Source of the DNA: Acidobacteriota bacterium
GTDB taxonomy: Bacteria; Acidobacteriota; Blastocatellia; Chloracidobacteriales; Chloracidobacteriaceae
Direction of reading: 5' to 3'
NCBI GenBank assembly: GCA_016208495.1
Contig: JACQXX010000048.1
Span: forward strand, 20,628-84,627
Length of the DNA stretch: 64,000 nt
A program made the position numbers and the translations under genes. Positions 24,546-34,510 of the stretch are shown piece after piece. How positions within the stretch are numbered: position 1 is the first letter of the stretch; each line of letters starts with the position of its first letter. The notes beneath the pieces were generated by a model, which had not been told where the DNA came from, made no database searches, and was given only the letters and a program-made list of their open reading frames with translations.

Positions 24546-25388
24546 ATGATCAACTGGCATCGGCTCTTCGGCATTGCCTTGACGGAATTCTTCAACGGTT
24601 CGCCCTTTGTGGTCGAACTGGAAAAAGACCTGTCCCAGAAAAAGCAGTTGCTCGATATCGTCATCATTCGCCGGACTGAGGGTCAGTGGGATCATCCGTT
24701 ACCGGATGGATTTGACAACCTGGCGGATCATAACCTGATTAGCTACAAGTCGTTGCGGGAACCATTCGATGATTGGACACTCAAGGAATTGACCGGGCAC
24801 TACGTCAACTACCGCAAGCAGGTCAGTCCATCACTCAATGACCTGTTGCCAGAGGACCAATTTCGGCTCTACGGCATCTGTACCCGGTTTCCCAGCCATC
24901 TCACCGGTCAGGTTGATATGTATCGGGTGCTGGGTGGCGTTTATGACATTTATCGGGGATCGGACCGGATTCGGCTGATTGTGTTGAGCGAGATTCAGGA
25001 TGCCAGGCAAAATCGAATCTGGGAGTTGTTCAGCACCAGGCCGGACCACATCCAGGTCGCCGCCCAGGAATTTCAAGCCAGATATGGCGAAGCCAGCACA
25101 ATTCTCAACCAGTTGTTCCGGTATTACCAAATGGAGGGATTACCCATGCCGTACACGATGGAGGATTTCAAACGCGATGCGAAAGAAGAATTTCTCAAGA
25201 GTCTGACACCTGAAGAACGCCTCAAAGGCTTACCGGCTGAAGAACGCCTCAAAGGGTTGCCACCTGAAGAACGGCTCAAAGGCTTACCATCAGATGAACT
25301 CTTGAAGCGATTGTCGGTTGGGGACATTCAAGCCTATTTGAAGAAGTTGCTCGACCATTCAGATTCAGGTTCATCAGAAAAGTCCTAA
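24546..25388 (+). CDS. PD-(D/E)XK nuclease-like (Rpn/transposase-type) protein with C-terminal repeats
   Basis: 280 residues from ATG 24546, chosen because AAGGAG (24531-24536) lies nine bases upstream; an earlier ATG 11 codons before has none. NWHRLFGIALTEFFNGSPF followed by VELEKDLSQKKQLLDIVIIRR resembles the core of proteins annotated as Rpn-family recombination-promoting nuclease/putative transposase, with Glu and Lys/Gln-Asp in PD-(D/E)XK positions. Later blocks (ELTGHYVNYRKQVSPS, FRLYGICTRFP, MPYTMEDFKRDAKEE) are shared by this widespread multicopy family. The C-terminus carries a nine-residue tandem repeat (residues 220-255). Role unknown; nuclease activity is inferred only. Confidence 0.6.
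   Translation: MINWHRLFGIALTEFFNGSPFVVELEKDLSQKKQLLDIVIIRRTEGQWDHPLPDGFDNLADHNLISYKSLREPFDDWTLKELTGHYVNYRKQVSPSLNDLLPEDQFRLYGICTRFPSHLTGQVDMYRVLGGVYDIYRGSDRIRLIVLSEIQDARQNRIWELFSTRPDHIQVAAQEFQARYGEASTILNQLFRYYQMEGLPMPYTMEDFKRDAKEEFLKSLTPEERLKGLPAEERLKGLPPEERLKGLPSDELLKRLSVGDIQAYLKKLLDHSDSGSSEKS
25203..25310 (+). repeat. 27-bp in-frame tandem repeat (LxPEERLKG)
   Basis: Four units encode LTPEERLKG, LPAEERLKG, LPPEERLKG and LPSDELLKR. The unit is a multiple of three, so copy-number changes would keep the frame. The repeat predicts a short amphipathic helical tail. Confidence 0.92.
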
Positions 25389-25497
25389 AAAAACAAGCCA
25401 GCTTGAGACCAGTTCTTTTTCAAGTGAGCGGTTAACTTTTGGAACGATTGGGGTTTCCTGAACTCAGCAGGGCGGTTTATTTCCCAATCACGCTATT

Positions 25498-26075
25498 TTA
25501 AGGCTTTTCTGGTGTCCATTTTTCTTCAATCGGCTTTAAAATCGCATCTATTCTTGGATTTCCTCTCTCTTTTACATATTGGAAAATGGATTTTCCTTCA
25601 TTTGAAAGAATTGCGGGGTCAGCACCTGCCTGGAGGAGCAACTTAACACTTTCACCGCGCCCCTGCCGAACGGCTGTAATTAAAGCCGTATCACCTACCC
25701 AATCAACAGATGGCCTTGTTCTTTTTAGGTTTGGATTTGCTCTAGCGGCCAGCAAGATTTTAACAATCTCAGGTTTACCGAAAGCAGCATGATTTAAAAC
25801 AGAAGCTCCATCATCACACTGGGTATTCCTGCTTCTACCGGATTTTGTGTTGGAGACGAGTCAACCGAAACCACTGAGTCAGTACCACCCGCGTCAGTGG
25901 GTGGGCCGGCTTGCTTCCATCCCCACCCGCTCACGCAGGTGGTACTGACAAGTCCTTTATTTCCAACACCAGCCTGGCCCAACACAAAATCCGGTAGAAG
26001 CAGAAATATTCCAAATGCAAAGATGATAGTTACTACCAAGATTTTCACTTGATTTAATAGTGATATTGATTTCAT
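25498..26075 (-). pseudogene. Exported ankyrin-repeat protein gene, interrupted by an inverted-repeat element
   Basis: The 5' part (from ATG 26075) encodes a signal peptide (LVVTIIFAFGIFLLLPDFVLGQAG) and then runs through the element at 25829-26003 to a stop at 25794. The 3' part, in another frame, encodes ankyrin repeats: DDGASVLNHAAFGKPEIVKILLAA (read from about 25825), then NPNLKRTRPSVDWVGDTALITAV and GESVKLLLQAGADP, ending at 25498. Without a compensating frameshift no full protein is made. The inner part of the signal peptide (LLLPDFVLG) is itself encoded by the element's terminal repeat. A functional internal start is possible but not evident. Confidence 0.7.
25829..26003. mobile_element. 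175-bp MITE-like element, family C
   Basis: Perfect 25-bp terminal inverted repeats at 25829-25853 and 25979-26003 (CTGCTTCTACCGGATTTTG at the outer edge). An inner hairpin has TCAGTACCACCCGCGTCAG on one side and CGCTCACGCAGGTGGTACTGA on the other. Related sequence occurs at 41893-42005 and, truncated, at 37741-37786. No coding capacity and no clear target duplication. Confidence 0.85.
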
Positions 26076-26182
26076 TTCTTTCTTCAGTTTTAAAACTCAA
26101 AATTACGATGGAAAATGCCACACATCAGCAGGCTCAATCCCAATTTCAATCATTGAAGTCCTGTTTTTGAGACCCGGCGACC

Positions 26183-26881
26183 TCATCTTTTCCGTTTTGG
26201 TTTCAACTCCTTGTAGTCCGAGGGAACTTCAAAAAGGCGATCAGAAACATCCAGTGAAACCAGTTGTAGGGAATAGACCGCCGTACTTTTTGGCGATTTC
26301 CGTTCAACCCGAATAAGTAACCCATTGAGATCATTTGCAAAATAAAAAGTAAACGGAGTGTGGGTTCTTTTATTGAGCGCAGTGATCACGGTACAGTTGT
26401 GATTCTCAAAGAATCTGTCCTCTGTTCTGGTTTCGATGAAATCCATCTCCCTATACGGCGCTTCCCACGTGGGAAAGGCCGTCTTTCTTTGATTCGTATG
26501 TTTCAAAAATTCTTTTGATTCTGGCCAAAGCTCAATCAATGGTTCAGTTGGAAGGCGGATTTCTACACGTTCCGGAGACGGGAGATTTTCAAGCTTGCAG
26601 TCAGGTTGAATGGCACACTTGATTCGCCCGACTCTTGATTTCTCACCTTTCCGCGCCCATTCATAAACCAGTAAAAACGCTACGCCCTCATCAATCACCA
26701 AACACCCATGGAAATCAGGTTGAGCTGAAAGTAGTTCTTTTAGATTCGGTTTTGAGTCTGCAGACTCACTTTTTATTTCCTGGGCTGCTGTTCGTGTGGC
26801 GAATTTGAGCATCAGGAAGGTTGGATTCAACATCACAAAAGCAAGCCAGGAAGCATACACCAGCCATACCATTTTAAGCAT
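26183..26881 (-). CDS. Hypothetical exported protein
   Basis: 232 residues from ATG 26881, with GGAAGAA as ribosome site. An N-terminal hydrophobic segment (MVWLVYASWLAFVMLNPTFLML) acts as signal peptide or anchor. It is followed by a mixed soluble domain with FHGCLVIDEGVAFLLVYEWA, ENHNCTVITALNKRTHTPFTFYFANDLNGLLIRVE and a conserved-looking FEVPSDYKELKPKRKR tail. Those last blocks resemble DUF4412/LolA-type outer-membrane lipid-carrier-like proteins, but the match is too weak to name. It stands near the broken ankyrin gene with no shared operon evidence. Confidence 0.55.
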   Translation of the reverse strand: MLKMVWLVYASWLAFVMLNPTFLMLKFATRTAAQEIKSESADSKPNLKELLSAQPDFHGCLVIDEGVAFLLVYEWARKGEKSRVGRIKCAIQPDCKLENLPSPERVEIRLPTEPLIELWPESKEFLKHTNQRKTAFPTWEAPYREMDFIETRTEDRFFENHNCTVITALNKRTHTPFTFYFANDLNGLLIRVERKSPKSTAVYSLQLVSLDVSDRLFEVPSDYKELKPKRKR

Positions 26882-27090
26882 AACTTCTTCCTTTGATTCA
26901 GGTTCAGGTAGCCAGACTATCTGTTCCTCATTCCAATATTGATTTGTTGATGAAACCGGTTGAACAATTGTGCTGATTCTTTTTAGCCGGTTCTCATAGC
27001 TGTTGACAATATCGTTCCAGGATCCAGCTTCAAATTCTTATGGATCTGTCAATCAAACTCTTTATTTCCAAATTCTTAACTACCCAAACC

Positions 27091-30000
27091 TCAGATTGTG
27101 TGATTTTGATTCATCTTGAACTCAACCACCGTTCCTCCCGGCTCTTTTTGCGTCCAGGCAACCTGGGCTGAAATCAAACTGGCGCGGGAACGGATATTGG
27201 CCAGGCCGCGTCCGGTTTGGTGACGGGCTGGCTCCGGGTCAAACCCGAGGCCATCATCTTCCAGCCGAATCACAAGCTGCTGATGGCCTGGCGCCAGTTC
27301 AACCGTCAGGGCTACATTTTTGGCCTGGGCATGGCGGCAGATGTTATTCAGCCCTTCCTGAACAATCCGGTAAATCTGAATCTGAACATTTGCATCCAGG
27401 TGCAGATGATCTTCCAAATCTTCTGGGCAGTGAAACTCATATCGAAAGCGTGCATTTTCCGGGAGTTGGGCCGCTGCGTTTCCCAACGCCCACTCCAGTG
27501 CGGCAGCCAGCCCGACATTGCTCAACACCGACGGGCTCAAATCTTCGCAAATCCGGCGGATTTCCATTGAAATGGATTCGATCTCGTGGCGGAACATCCG
27601 TGGAACCACCTGTTCATCACCAGTTTCCTGGGCGGGTACCGGCAATTTATCAGTCATCAACTGCAGCCGGCGCAAATCAGCCAGGGTTTGGTCGTGCAAA
27701 TCACGCGCAATCCGGCGGCGTTCGGCTTCGGTTTCGGTCACAAGCTGCAGCCGGGTTTCCGCCAGTTGCTGGTTGGCATTGGCCACGGCCTGGTTGGTTT
27801 GGACCAGTTGCCGGTTTTGGCGATAACCCCACCAGAGCGCTCCAATCGAGAGCAATAACAAAATGCCAAGCGAAACCGTCACCAGCGGAAACGGCGCTTT
27901 CATCACTTCAAATGCCAGCGGGAACGGCCCCGACGCCACCCGGTCATTGCCAATGGCCACCACGTCGAGGGAATATTTTCCTGGGGTCAGATTGACCAGC
28001 GAGAGTTGCCCATCTGAAGACTGGCCGGTTTGAATCACCCGCCCGGCGGCATCACGGGCGACAAATTCATACTGAAACTGCTCAGGAAACGTCCGGCTGC
28101 TTGAAGCTCCAACCTCAATTAACAGACTGTTTTGCGGGTATTCCAGCTTGATTCCGGCCAGGACTTCGCTCGCCGTGTAGGTTTTCGCTCCCAATGCCCT
28201 GACGACCCGCAGCACCGGTGACTGGTCAAGCGGCGTATAGCGTGCCAGCCCCCGGTTGGTTCCGACCCAGATCAGTTGGGTTCCATCCGGTTGCCGGGCC
28301 AAATGCAGTGCAAATACGTTGTCTGAAGGCAGGCCGCGTTCACGATCCAGCGGAGAGTAAACCACCTCTCCTGCGGTCTTCTTTTTCCAGTACAACACGC
28401 CGCTCCCGACCGTGGCACACCACAGACCCAACCCGGCTGGATCCGCAATCATGCTGCGAACGTCAATTTCCGCTCCGACCCGGAGAAATTCGGAATCCCC
28501 AGCCACAAACAGCCCTTTTTCGGTTGCCGCCCATAAGATTCCCCGCCGGTCCCGTATCAGTTCCCAGATTGCTTTTCCCAGCAAAGATTTCGCATTGGTC
28601 AGGGGTTTGACAGCAGTGCCGTCATATTCAAACATCCCGGATTCAGCCGTTCCAATCAGGAGTCGCTCCTCGCTATCAACCAGCAGGCTGGTCACTTTTC
28701 GAAAGGCTTCGGAGTCGCCTGGCCTGGGCCAAATGAGTCTTCGATGAGTGTCTTCGATGAGTTCCACACCTCGACCATACATCGCAAGGTACAGCTTTCC
28801 ACGAAATCGGCCCATGGCACGGCAACTTTCAGTTCCCGGAACGGCAGGCAATTCGTCACGAACGGCTTCAACCGGAATCAATGCCAGCGACTGGGCATCA
28901 AACTGAAACAACCCTGACGATGTCCCGACCAGTATCACCCTGGGCGAGTCTTGTGACAGGGCATGAATGGCCCGATTTCGGCAGGCTTCAACCGATTGCC
29001 AGGTGGTCTGATCCGGACGGCGCACAAACAGGCCGCGATTGGTGCCGCACCAGACCCGGCCATCCGTAGCCTGCAAAACGACGCGAATAAAGTTGCTTTC
29101 CGGGTCGCTTGAAATCGCCTCAACCGCCGGGCTAAACCGATCATAGCGGCAAATGCCACGGTCAGTTCCAAACCAGGCCACGCCTTCACGGTCAATAAAC
29201 ACCGCATTGACACGATTGGACCGCAGTCCCCCGGCGGTGTTTTCAAAGGTGAGGTGTTCGATCAGGTCGCGGCCTCTCAGGTGAAAGACTCCCTGAGTTT
29301 CCGTTCCAACCCAGGTTTCCCCGGTCGCTCCAAAAGCCAGTGAGGTCACGGGCCCGGTTTGGAGCGGAACCCGTTGCGCCTGTTTAAAATCCGGTCCTTC
29401 CAGCAGCCCGCTGTCCCGTGCCGGCGACTCGCCGCCAAACCAGCAAACCCCAGATAAATCCTGACCAACCGCGTTGACAAAATACGCCCGCGGCTGATTG
29501 GTCAGCGGTTGCAATTGCGTTCCTGACACCAGCAGTACCCCTCGCCCACCAGTGCCGATGACCAGCTTTCCCTCCACTTCGCCAAGTGAAGTCAACGGCA
29601 ATGGGGAATGTGGATCGCGTTCCCGATGCAGGAGCGGATGGGTCGTGGCCGAAAATGAGGTCACTTCAAATTCGGAATTCCCTCGCTTGCCAATCTGCAG
29701 GAGCGTGCCCTGCTCACAGGCCACCGCCACCTGACCGTTTTTCAGCAGACGAATCGCACGAATCGTCAAACCAGCCGATCTGGCCACCAGTTCGCAGCGG
29801 TCTTCCTGAAACCAATACACCCCGGATTCACTGCCAATCCACAGGCTCCCGTCCGGATCTGGTTGCAAACAGGACACGCGTGACGTAGGAACGCCCGAAG
29901 CCGTAATTTTCTGGGTTCGCCGTCCATCAAACCGGGCCAGTCCGTTGTCGGTCCCAAACCACAACACGCCTTCCTGATCCTGGGCAATCGCCCGCACCTG

Positions 30001-30162
30001 ATCGGAAGGCAACCCGTGAAAGAGTGCCACCGCTCCCCACTGATGCTGGTTGAGTGACGAGATAGACAGCGGTTCAGGCGGAGACTGAGCCTGCACGGGT
30101 CTGCCGGCCATCAAAATATTCCCAACCAGACTACAACAGATCATCAGAAAAAATATGCGCAT
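27091..30162 (-). CDS. Two-component propeller sensor histidine kinase (reg_prop, Y_Y_Y, HisKA_3)
   Basis: 1023 residues if started at ATG 30162, where a signal peptide begins (MRIFFLMICCSLVGNILMAG). An open ATG 28 codons earlier is possible; neither start has a ribosome site. About 12-14 regulator-propeller blades (IAQDQEGVLWFGTDNGLARFDG, DREGVAWFGTDRGICRYD) form two periplasmic propellers. A Y_Y_Y domain (SLLIEVGASSSRTFPEQFQYEF), one membrane helix and a NarL-type kinase core follow: HisKA_3 ERRRIARDLHDQTLADLRRL with the phospho-His, and HATPase with EGLNNICRHAQAKNV and GRGLANIRSRA. Family members often sense polysaccharide breakdown products. No response regulator gene is adjacent. Confidence 0.92.
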   Translation of the reverse strand: MRIFFLMICCSLVGNILMAGRPVQAQSPPEPLSISSLNQHQWGAVALFHGLPSDQVRAIAQDQEGVLWFGTDNGLARFDGRRTQKITASGVPTSRVSCLQPDPDGSLWIGSESGVYWFQEDRCELVARSAGLTIRAIRLLKNGQVAVACEQGTLLQIGKRGNSEFEVTSFSATTHPLLHRERDPHSPLPLTSLGEVEGKLVIGTGGRGVLLVSGTQLQPLTNQPRAYFVNAVGQDLSGVCWFGGESPARDSGLLEGPDFKQAQRVPLQTGPVTSLAFGATGETWVGTETQGVFHLRGRDLIEHLTFENTAGGLRSNRVNAVFIDREGVAWFGTDRGICRYDRFSPAVEAISSDPESNFIRVVLQATDGRVWCGTNRGLFVRRPDQTTWQSVEACRNRAIHALSQDSPRVILVGTSSGLFQFDAQSLALIPVEAVRDELPAVPGTESCRAMGRFRGKLYLAMYGRGVELIEDTHRRLIWPRPGDSEAFRKVTSLLVDSEERLLIGTAESGMFEYDGTAVKPLTNAKSLLGKAIWELIRDRRGILWAATEKGLFVAGDSEFLRVGAEIDVRSMIADPAGLGLWCATVGSGVLYWKKKTAGEVVYSPLDRERGLPSDNVFALHLARQPDGTQLIWVGTNRGLARYTPLDQSPVLRVVRALGAKTYTASEVLAGIKLEYPQNSLLIEVGASSSRTFPEQFQYEFVARDAAGRVIQTGQSSDGQLSLVNLTPGKYSLDVVAIGNDRVASGPFPLAFEVMKAPFPLVTVSLGILLLLSIGALWWGYRQNRQLVQTNQAVANANQQLAETRLQLVTETEAERRRIARDLHDQTLADLRRLQLMTDKLPVPAQETGDEQVVPRMFRHEIESISMEIRRICEDLSPSVLSNVGLAAALEWALGNAAAQLPENARFRYEFHCPEDLEDHLHLDANVQIQIYRIVQEGLNNICRHAQAKNVALTVELAPGHQQLVIRLEDDGLGFDPEPARHQTGRGLANIRSRASLISAQVAWTQKEPGGTVVEFKMNQNHTI

Positions 30163-30478
30163 CGGAAAACCAGGGAATACCAATGAAAAATGAGTTAAAT
30201 CCATTAGTTTCAGATATTTAATAATTTCTTTACACGAGGGATTCATTGTAAAATGGTATCAGCCCTAAAGGGAAGAATGAGAGAAAACGGATGAAAAATC
30301 AGCCAATCAGCTCAATGTGGCATTGGAAGACAGAACCAGTTCACCCGTCAATGTGATTTGCCTCAGAATGACTCCAGATGGAAAAAGGAAATGACGTTCT
30401 GTGTTTTTGACCGATTTCCGATAAAATGCGTCAGCGTCACGCCAATCTGAACTTTCCTCTTTCTTCACCGACATCTGC

Positions 30479-33400
30479 ATGGCACATATACCGCATCCTT
30501 CATCCGCTCCTTCGATTTTGATTGTCGAAGACGATAATTTAATTCGGTTTATGCTCAAGTCCTTTCTGAAACGTGAGGGCTATGGCGTACTCGAAGCGCG
30601 GCATGGCCAGGAAGCACTCGAAATATTTGAAGCACACCGGCCTGATATGGTGCTGTTAGATCTGATGATGCCAGTGCTTGATGGGTTTCAGACCTGTTCG
30701 AGACTGCGACAAATGCCCGGTGGCGAGCAAATTCCCGTCTTAATTATAACAACGATGAATGACCAGCAGGCAATTGATGACGCCTTTGCCGTCGGCGCCA
30801 CTGATTTTATTACAAAACCATTTAATTATACGGTTTTGCAAAAACGGATCCGCTATTTGCTCCAGGCCAGCCAGGTTGAAAATGCTCTGAACACAACTGA
30901 AGCCCGGATGGAATCGCTCGTTCGATATGCCCTGGATGCGATCATTACATTTGACCAGCATAAAAACATTGACGGGTTTAACCCGGCGGCAGAACGTATT
31001 TTCGGTTATTCGGCAGCCGACATTATCGGCCAGTCAATTGACGTGATTATGCCGATTGGCGCCTTTCTCGATGAAGGTATCAAACTCCTCCAGGGAGAAA
31101 CCAGCGGCGCTCGAAAAAACGGCGAGACCTTTCCGGTGGAATTTTCCCTGAGTGAATTTGTCGCCAACCATCAGCCAGGCTTTACGGTCATTGTGCGGGA
31201 CATCACCAAACGCAAACGAGCCGAAGAAGAAAGCCACCTCCTCCAATCTGTCACCCGTGTCGCCCTCGAAGTCCAGGACCTCAATTCATTGATGGGTGAG
31301 ACGCTGTGTTTAATTTGTGTCGTTACTGGCTGGGCGCTCGGGGAGGCATGGATACCAGACCACAATCGAGGAACACTCACCTGTAGCCCAGCCTGGTATG
31401 GAAGTGAATCCAGCCTCGAACCGCTCCGCCAAAAATGTCAGAACCGCCAGTTTCTCCCCGGTGAAGGTCTGCCGGGGCAGATTTGGGCGACGAAACAACC
31501 CGTCTGGTTCGAGGATATTTCACAAGACGCTCACTTTTCGGGTTGTTTTGGGCCGGAGGATCCAGGATTGAAAGCTGGCTTTGGAGTCCCAATCCTGGTT
31601 GATCAGGATGTCGTGGCTATTTTTCTCTTTTTTGCCTTTGAACCCCGCGAACAAGACCGACGATTGATTGAACTGATTTCCAGCATTGCCGCCCAGCTTG
31701 GAACGATCATCCAGCGCAAACAGGCGGAAGACGCCTTGCGTGAAACTCACCAAAACCTGATGGCGCTGATACAGGCTTCCCCACTGGCCATCATCGCCCT
31801 CGATCTGGAAGACAAAGTGAAACTGTGGAATCGCTCGGCAAAGTACATGTTTGGCTGGGGCGAAGAAGAGGTTTTAGGGTCTCCCAATCCAATCATTCCC
31901 CACAATCAACCGCTCAAACGAGAAATCAAACAAGGGCAACCGCTGCTGGCCCAGTCGCTCCGGGGTGTGGAATCCCTTGGACAACGAAAGGACGGATCCT
32001 CGATTGATTTGAGCATTTCCGTCGCCGCGCTCCATAATGCCGGAGGCGAGATGAACGGCACGGTTATCATTGCGACGGATATCACCCAGCGAAAACGAGC
32101 TGATACCTTTCTGGCTGGTGAAAAGCTGGTGTTGGAATTGATTGCCAAAGGCACCCAGCTTTCCAAAATCCTTGATACCATTACTCAGATTGTTGAAACC
32201 CAGGTTGATGGTGCCATTGGTACGATTCAGTTTCTGGAAAAAGGCAACCGGTTATGCTTTGCAGGAACTCCCCGGCTACCGCAGGACTATATGGTCTCTG
32301 GGGATAACATCCGTATCGGGCCCAATGCGCAATCGTGCGGCACCGCTGCATTTCATAAAAAGACGGTCATCGTGTCAGATATTTCTCGCAGCCCACTGTG
32401 GGAGGATTTTTCCGAACTGGCATTTCGCAATGAGATTAAAGCCTGCTGGTCGGTTCCCGTACTTTCCTCGACCCAGGAGGTACTCGGTACGGTGACGCTG
32501 TACTTTCACGAGCACCGCAGCCCTGGCACCTATGAGTTACACCTGCTGGAAGTGGCATCGTATTTGATCGGCATTGCGGTCGAACGCAAGCGGACAGACG
32601 ATATCCTCCGCCACAACGAACAGCACTTCCGATCATTGATTGAAAATGCGCTGGATGTGATTACGGTTCTGAGCCCTGATGGAACGATTGTGTATGAAAG
32701 CCCGGCGGTTGAACGGGTTTTGGGCTTTAAACCTCAGGACTTGCTCGGTAAAAAGATCAGCCAGGTGTTTCACCCCGATGATGCTGAAGAAGTTTTCTAC
32801 CTGCTCTTTTACGATGAACCGGCCCAGGACACCGGAGAGACGACCCCGGTGACCTTCCACTATCGCCATCAACACCAGGACGGGTCCTGGCGGACACTGG
32901 AAGCCATCTCCAATCGAAAGCTGGATGATATGGCCATGCCTGGGGTCATTATCAATTCGCGTGATATTACCGAGCGCGAACGGATTGCCGAAGCCCAACG
33001 CCGCCTCCAAACCACGGTCAATCAGGTCGCGCAACAATGGCAACTGACGTTTAATACCATTGAGTTTCCAATTGTCATTCTGGATATGGAAGGCCGCGTC
33101 ACCCGTTTGAACCAGGCAGCCCAGGTTCTTTTGGAAATCAGCGTTGAAGCCGCTCTCGGGTCCGTTCTCGAACAGATTGCGACCGGTCAGCTCTGGAAAA
33201 AAGCAGTTTCCCTGGTCAAAACTGCTGCCCAGACCACTTCCCCGACCGCATCTCAGGTCCACACTGAACAAACTGGCCAAACCTGGGATCTGACCGTTAA
33301 CCCCGTCACAACCTCGCCTGGAAATGAAGAGTTTCATCCAATGGTGATTCTGATTCTCCGTAATATCACGCATCTGGTTGAGTTACAGGAATCGCTCCGC

Positions 33401-34081
33401 CGAAGTGAGATCATGTCAAAAATGGGGGCGGTTGTTGGCGGCGTCGCTCACGAAGTGCGGAACCCGCTCTTTAGCATCACAGCCGTCCTCGACGCCTTCG
33501 AAGCTCGATTTGGCGTGCGCGAAGAATACCAGCGCTATATCCAATCGCTGCGCAAAGAACTCACCCGCATGATCAATTTGATGGAAGAACTGCTTGAATT
33601 TGGCCGGCCAACCAACCTCACGTTTGCCGAATGTGCGATTCAGGATGTCCTGACCCAGGCCATCCAGTCCTGCAAACCGACGGCTGAAACGTTGAAAATC
33701 GAACTTCAAGTTACTGTAGACGCTGATTTTCCGGCCTTTCGATTGGACCGCAGACGACTGGCCCAGGTCTTTCATAACCTGATCGAAAACGCCATCCAGC
33801 ACGCTCCCGCCGGGAGTGTCGTCCTGGTCGAAGCAAAAAAAATCCACCTCAACGATCTTCCCTGGCTCGAATGTGTCATCAAGGACCGGGGACCGGGGTT
33901 TCGTTCTGAAGACCTGCCGAAACTCTTTGATCCTTTTTTTACTCGCCGGCGGGGTGGAACCGGACTTGGGCTTTCCATTGTGCAGCGGATCGTTGAAGAT
34001 CATGGCGGAAAAGTTCTGGCCAGCAACCGTGTTCACGGCGGCGGCGCCATGAAAGTCAGAATTCCGCTCTTGAAGAATTGA
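30479..34081 (+). CDS. Hybrid sensor kinase: REC-PAS-GAF-PAS-GAF-PAS-PAS-HisKA-HATPase
   Basis: 1200 residues, cytoplasmic (no membrane helix). An N-terminal receiver (Asp61 in MVLLDLMMPVLDG; VGATDFITKPF) is followed by PAS (about 150-250), GAF (255-425), PAS (430-545), GAF (550-720), PAS (725-860) and PAS (870-985). The kinase core has GVAHEVRNPL with the phospho-His near residue 990, an N-box FHNLIENAIQHAP and a GTGLGLSIVQRIVEDHGG G-box. A leading receiver suggests the kinase itself is tuned by another kinase. It lies about 0.5 kb before an NtrC-type regulator, its most likely partner. The 231-base divergent spacer to the propeller kinase contains no gene. Confidence 0.9.
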   Translation: MAHIPHPSSAPSILIVEDDNLIRFMLKSFLKREGYGVLEARHGQEALEIFEAHRPDMVLLDLMMPVLDGFQTCSRLRQMPGGEQIPVLIITTMNDQQAIDDAFAVGATDFITKPFNYTVLQKRIRYLLQASQVENALNTTEARMESLVRYALDAIITFDQHKNIDGFNPAAERIFGYSAADIIGQSIDVIMPIGAFLDEGIKLLQGETSGARKNGETFPVEFSLSEFVANHQPGFTVIVRDITKRKRAEEESHLLQSVTRVALEVQDLNSLMGETLCLICVVTGWALGEAWIPDHNRGTLTCSPAWYGSESSLEPLRQKCQNRQFLPGEGLPGQIWATKQPVWFEDISQDAHFSGCFGPEDPGLKAGFGVPILVDQDVVAIFLFFAFEPREQDRRLIELISSIAAQLGTIIQRKQAEDALRETHQNLMALIQASPLAIIALDLEDKVKLWNRSAKYMFGWGEEEVLGSPNPIIPHNQPLKREIKQGQPLLAQSLRGVESLGQRKDGSSIDLSISVAALHNAGGEMNGTVIIATDITQRKRADTFLAGEKLVLELIAKGTQLSKILDTITQIVETQVDGAIGTIQFLEKGNRLCFAGTPRLPQDYMVSGDNIRIGPNAQSCGTAAFHKKTVIVSDISRSPLWEDFSELAFRNEIKACWSVPVLSSTQEVLGTVTLYFHEHRSPGTYELHLLEVASYLIGIAVERKRTDDILRHNEQHFRSLIENALDVITVLSPDGTIVYESPAVERVLGFKPQDLLGKKISQVFHPDDAEEVFYLLFYDEPAQDTGETTPVTFHYRHQHQDGSWRTLEAISNRKLDDMAMPGVIINSRDITERERIAEAQRRLQTTVNQVAQQWQLTFNTIEFPIVILDMEGRVTRLNQAAQVLLEISVEAALGSVLEQIATGQLWKKAVSLVKTAAQTTSPTASQVHTEQTGQTWDLTVNPVTTSPGNEEFHPMVILILRNITHLVELQESLRRSEIMSKMGAVVGGVAHEVRNPLFSITAVLDAFEARFGVREEYQRYIQSLRKELTRMINLMEELLEFGRPTNLTFAECAIQDVLTQAIQSCKPTAETLKIELQVTVDADFPAFRLDRRRLAQVFHNLIENAIQHAPAGSVVLVEAKKIHLNDLPWLECVIKDRGPGFRSEDLPKLFDPFFTRRRGGTGLGLSIVQRIVEDHGGKVLASNRVHGGGAMKVRIPLLKN

Positions 34082-34100
34082 GAATGAAGAGTGAAGAAAG

Positions 34101-34149
34101 TGGTTAGTGGTTAGTGGTTAGTGGTTAGTGGTTAGTGGTTAGTGGTTAG
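34101..34149. repeat. GGTTAGT heptad array, about 7 copies
   Basis: Tandem TGGTTAG units immediately after the hybrid kinase gene. The reverse-oriented array at 34511-34558 lies on the other side of the family D hairpin, making a symmetrical composite in the 535-base spacer 34082-34616. Confidence 0.95.
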
Positions 34150-34220
34150 GGAGCGTTAAAAAATAAGTTCCTGGGGCACGTTCTGCCACGTGCAGGTTTT
34201 GGTTTTGCACCGCGAAGCGT

Positions 34221-34409
34221 TGCCGTTCGGATAGCCGGTCGGTTGGCCGCTTTGGGCCTACCACCGGATCCAAAGACCACCCCTTGTTGCTCTCCCGCTT
34301 CGCCCGCGCCCCTGCGGGGCGCGGGCGAAGCGGGAGAGCACTGGAGATGACGAACCTGTTCCCGGTGGTAGCTCACAAAGCCTCGCAACCACCGGCTATC
34401 CGAACGGCA
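34221..34409. repeat. Long hairpin element, family D (reverse copy)
   Basis: Outer arms at 34221-34245 and 34386-34409 match the arms at 5233-5429. The centre is a perfect 24-bp stem (34289-34312 with 34316-34339) and a 3-base loop, differing from the other copy at paired positions. The sequences just outside each arm also exchange places between the two copies, as expected for inversion. No open frame of substance. Confidence 0.88.
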
Positions 34410-34510
34410 GCCTTTCAGGATGCTCAATCCAAATGCCTGATTCCCAAACGAAAACGGGAAGTTGATTTTTTACAGTCCCTTAGTGGTTCTACTTCGAAAG
34501 TATTGATTTC

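Noticed and set aside
34101..34149. Telomere-like GGTTAG repeat or chromosome end
   Set aside because: The unit is seven bases, arrays are interstitial, and they occur in both orientations at many sites.
34289..34339. Central family D hairpin as a simple terminator
   Set aside because: It has no following T-run and is embedded in larger inverted arms repeated elsewhere; it sits about 200 bases after the gene end behind a heptad array.
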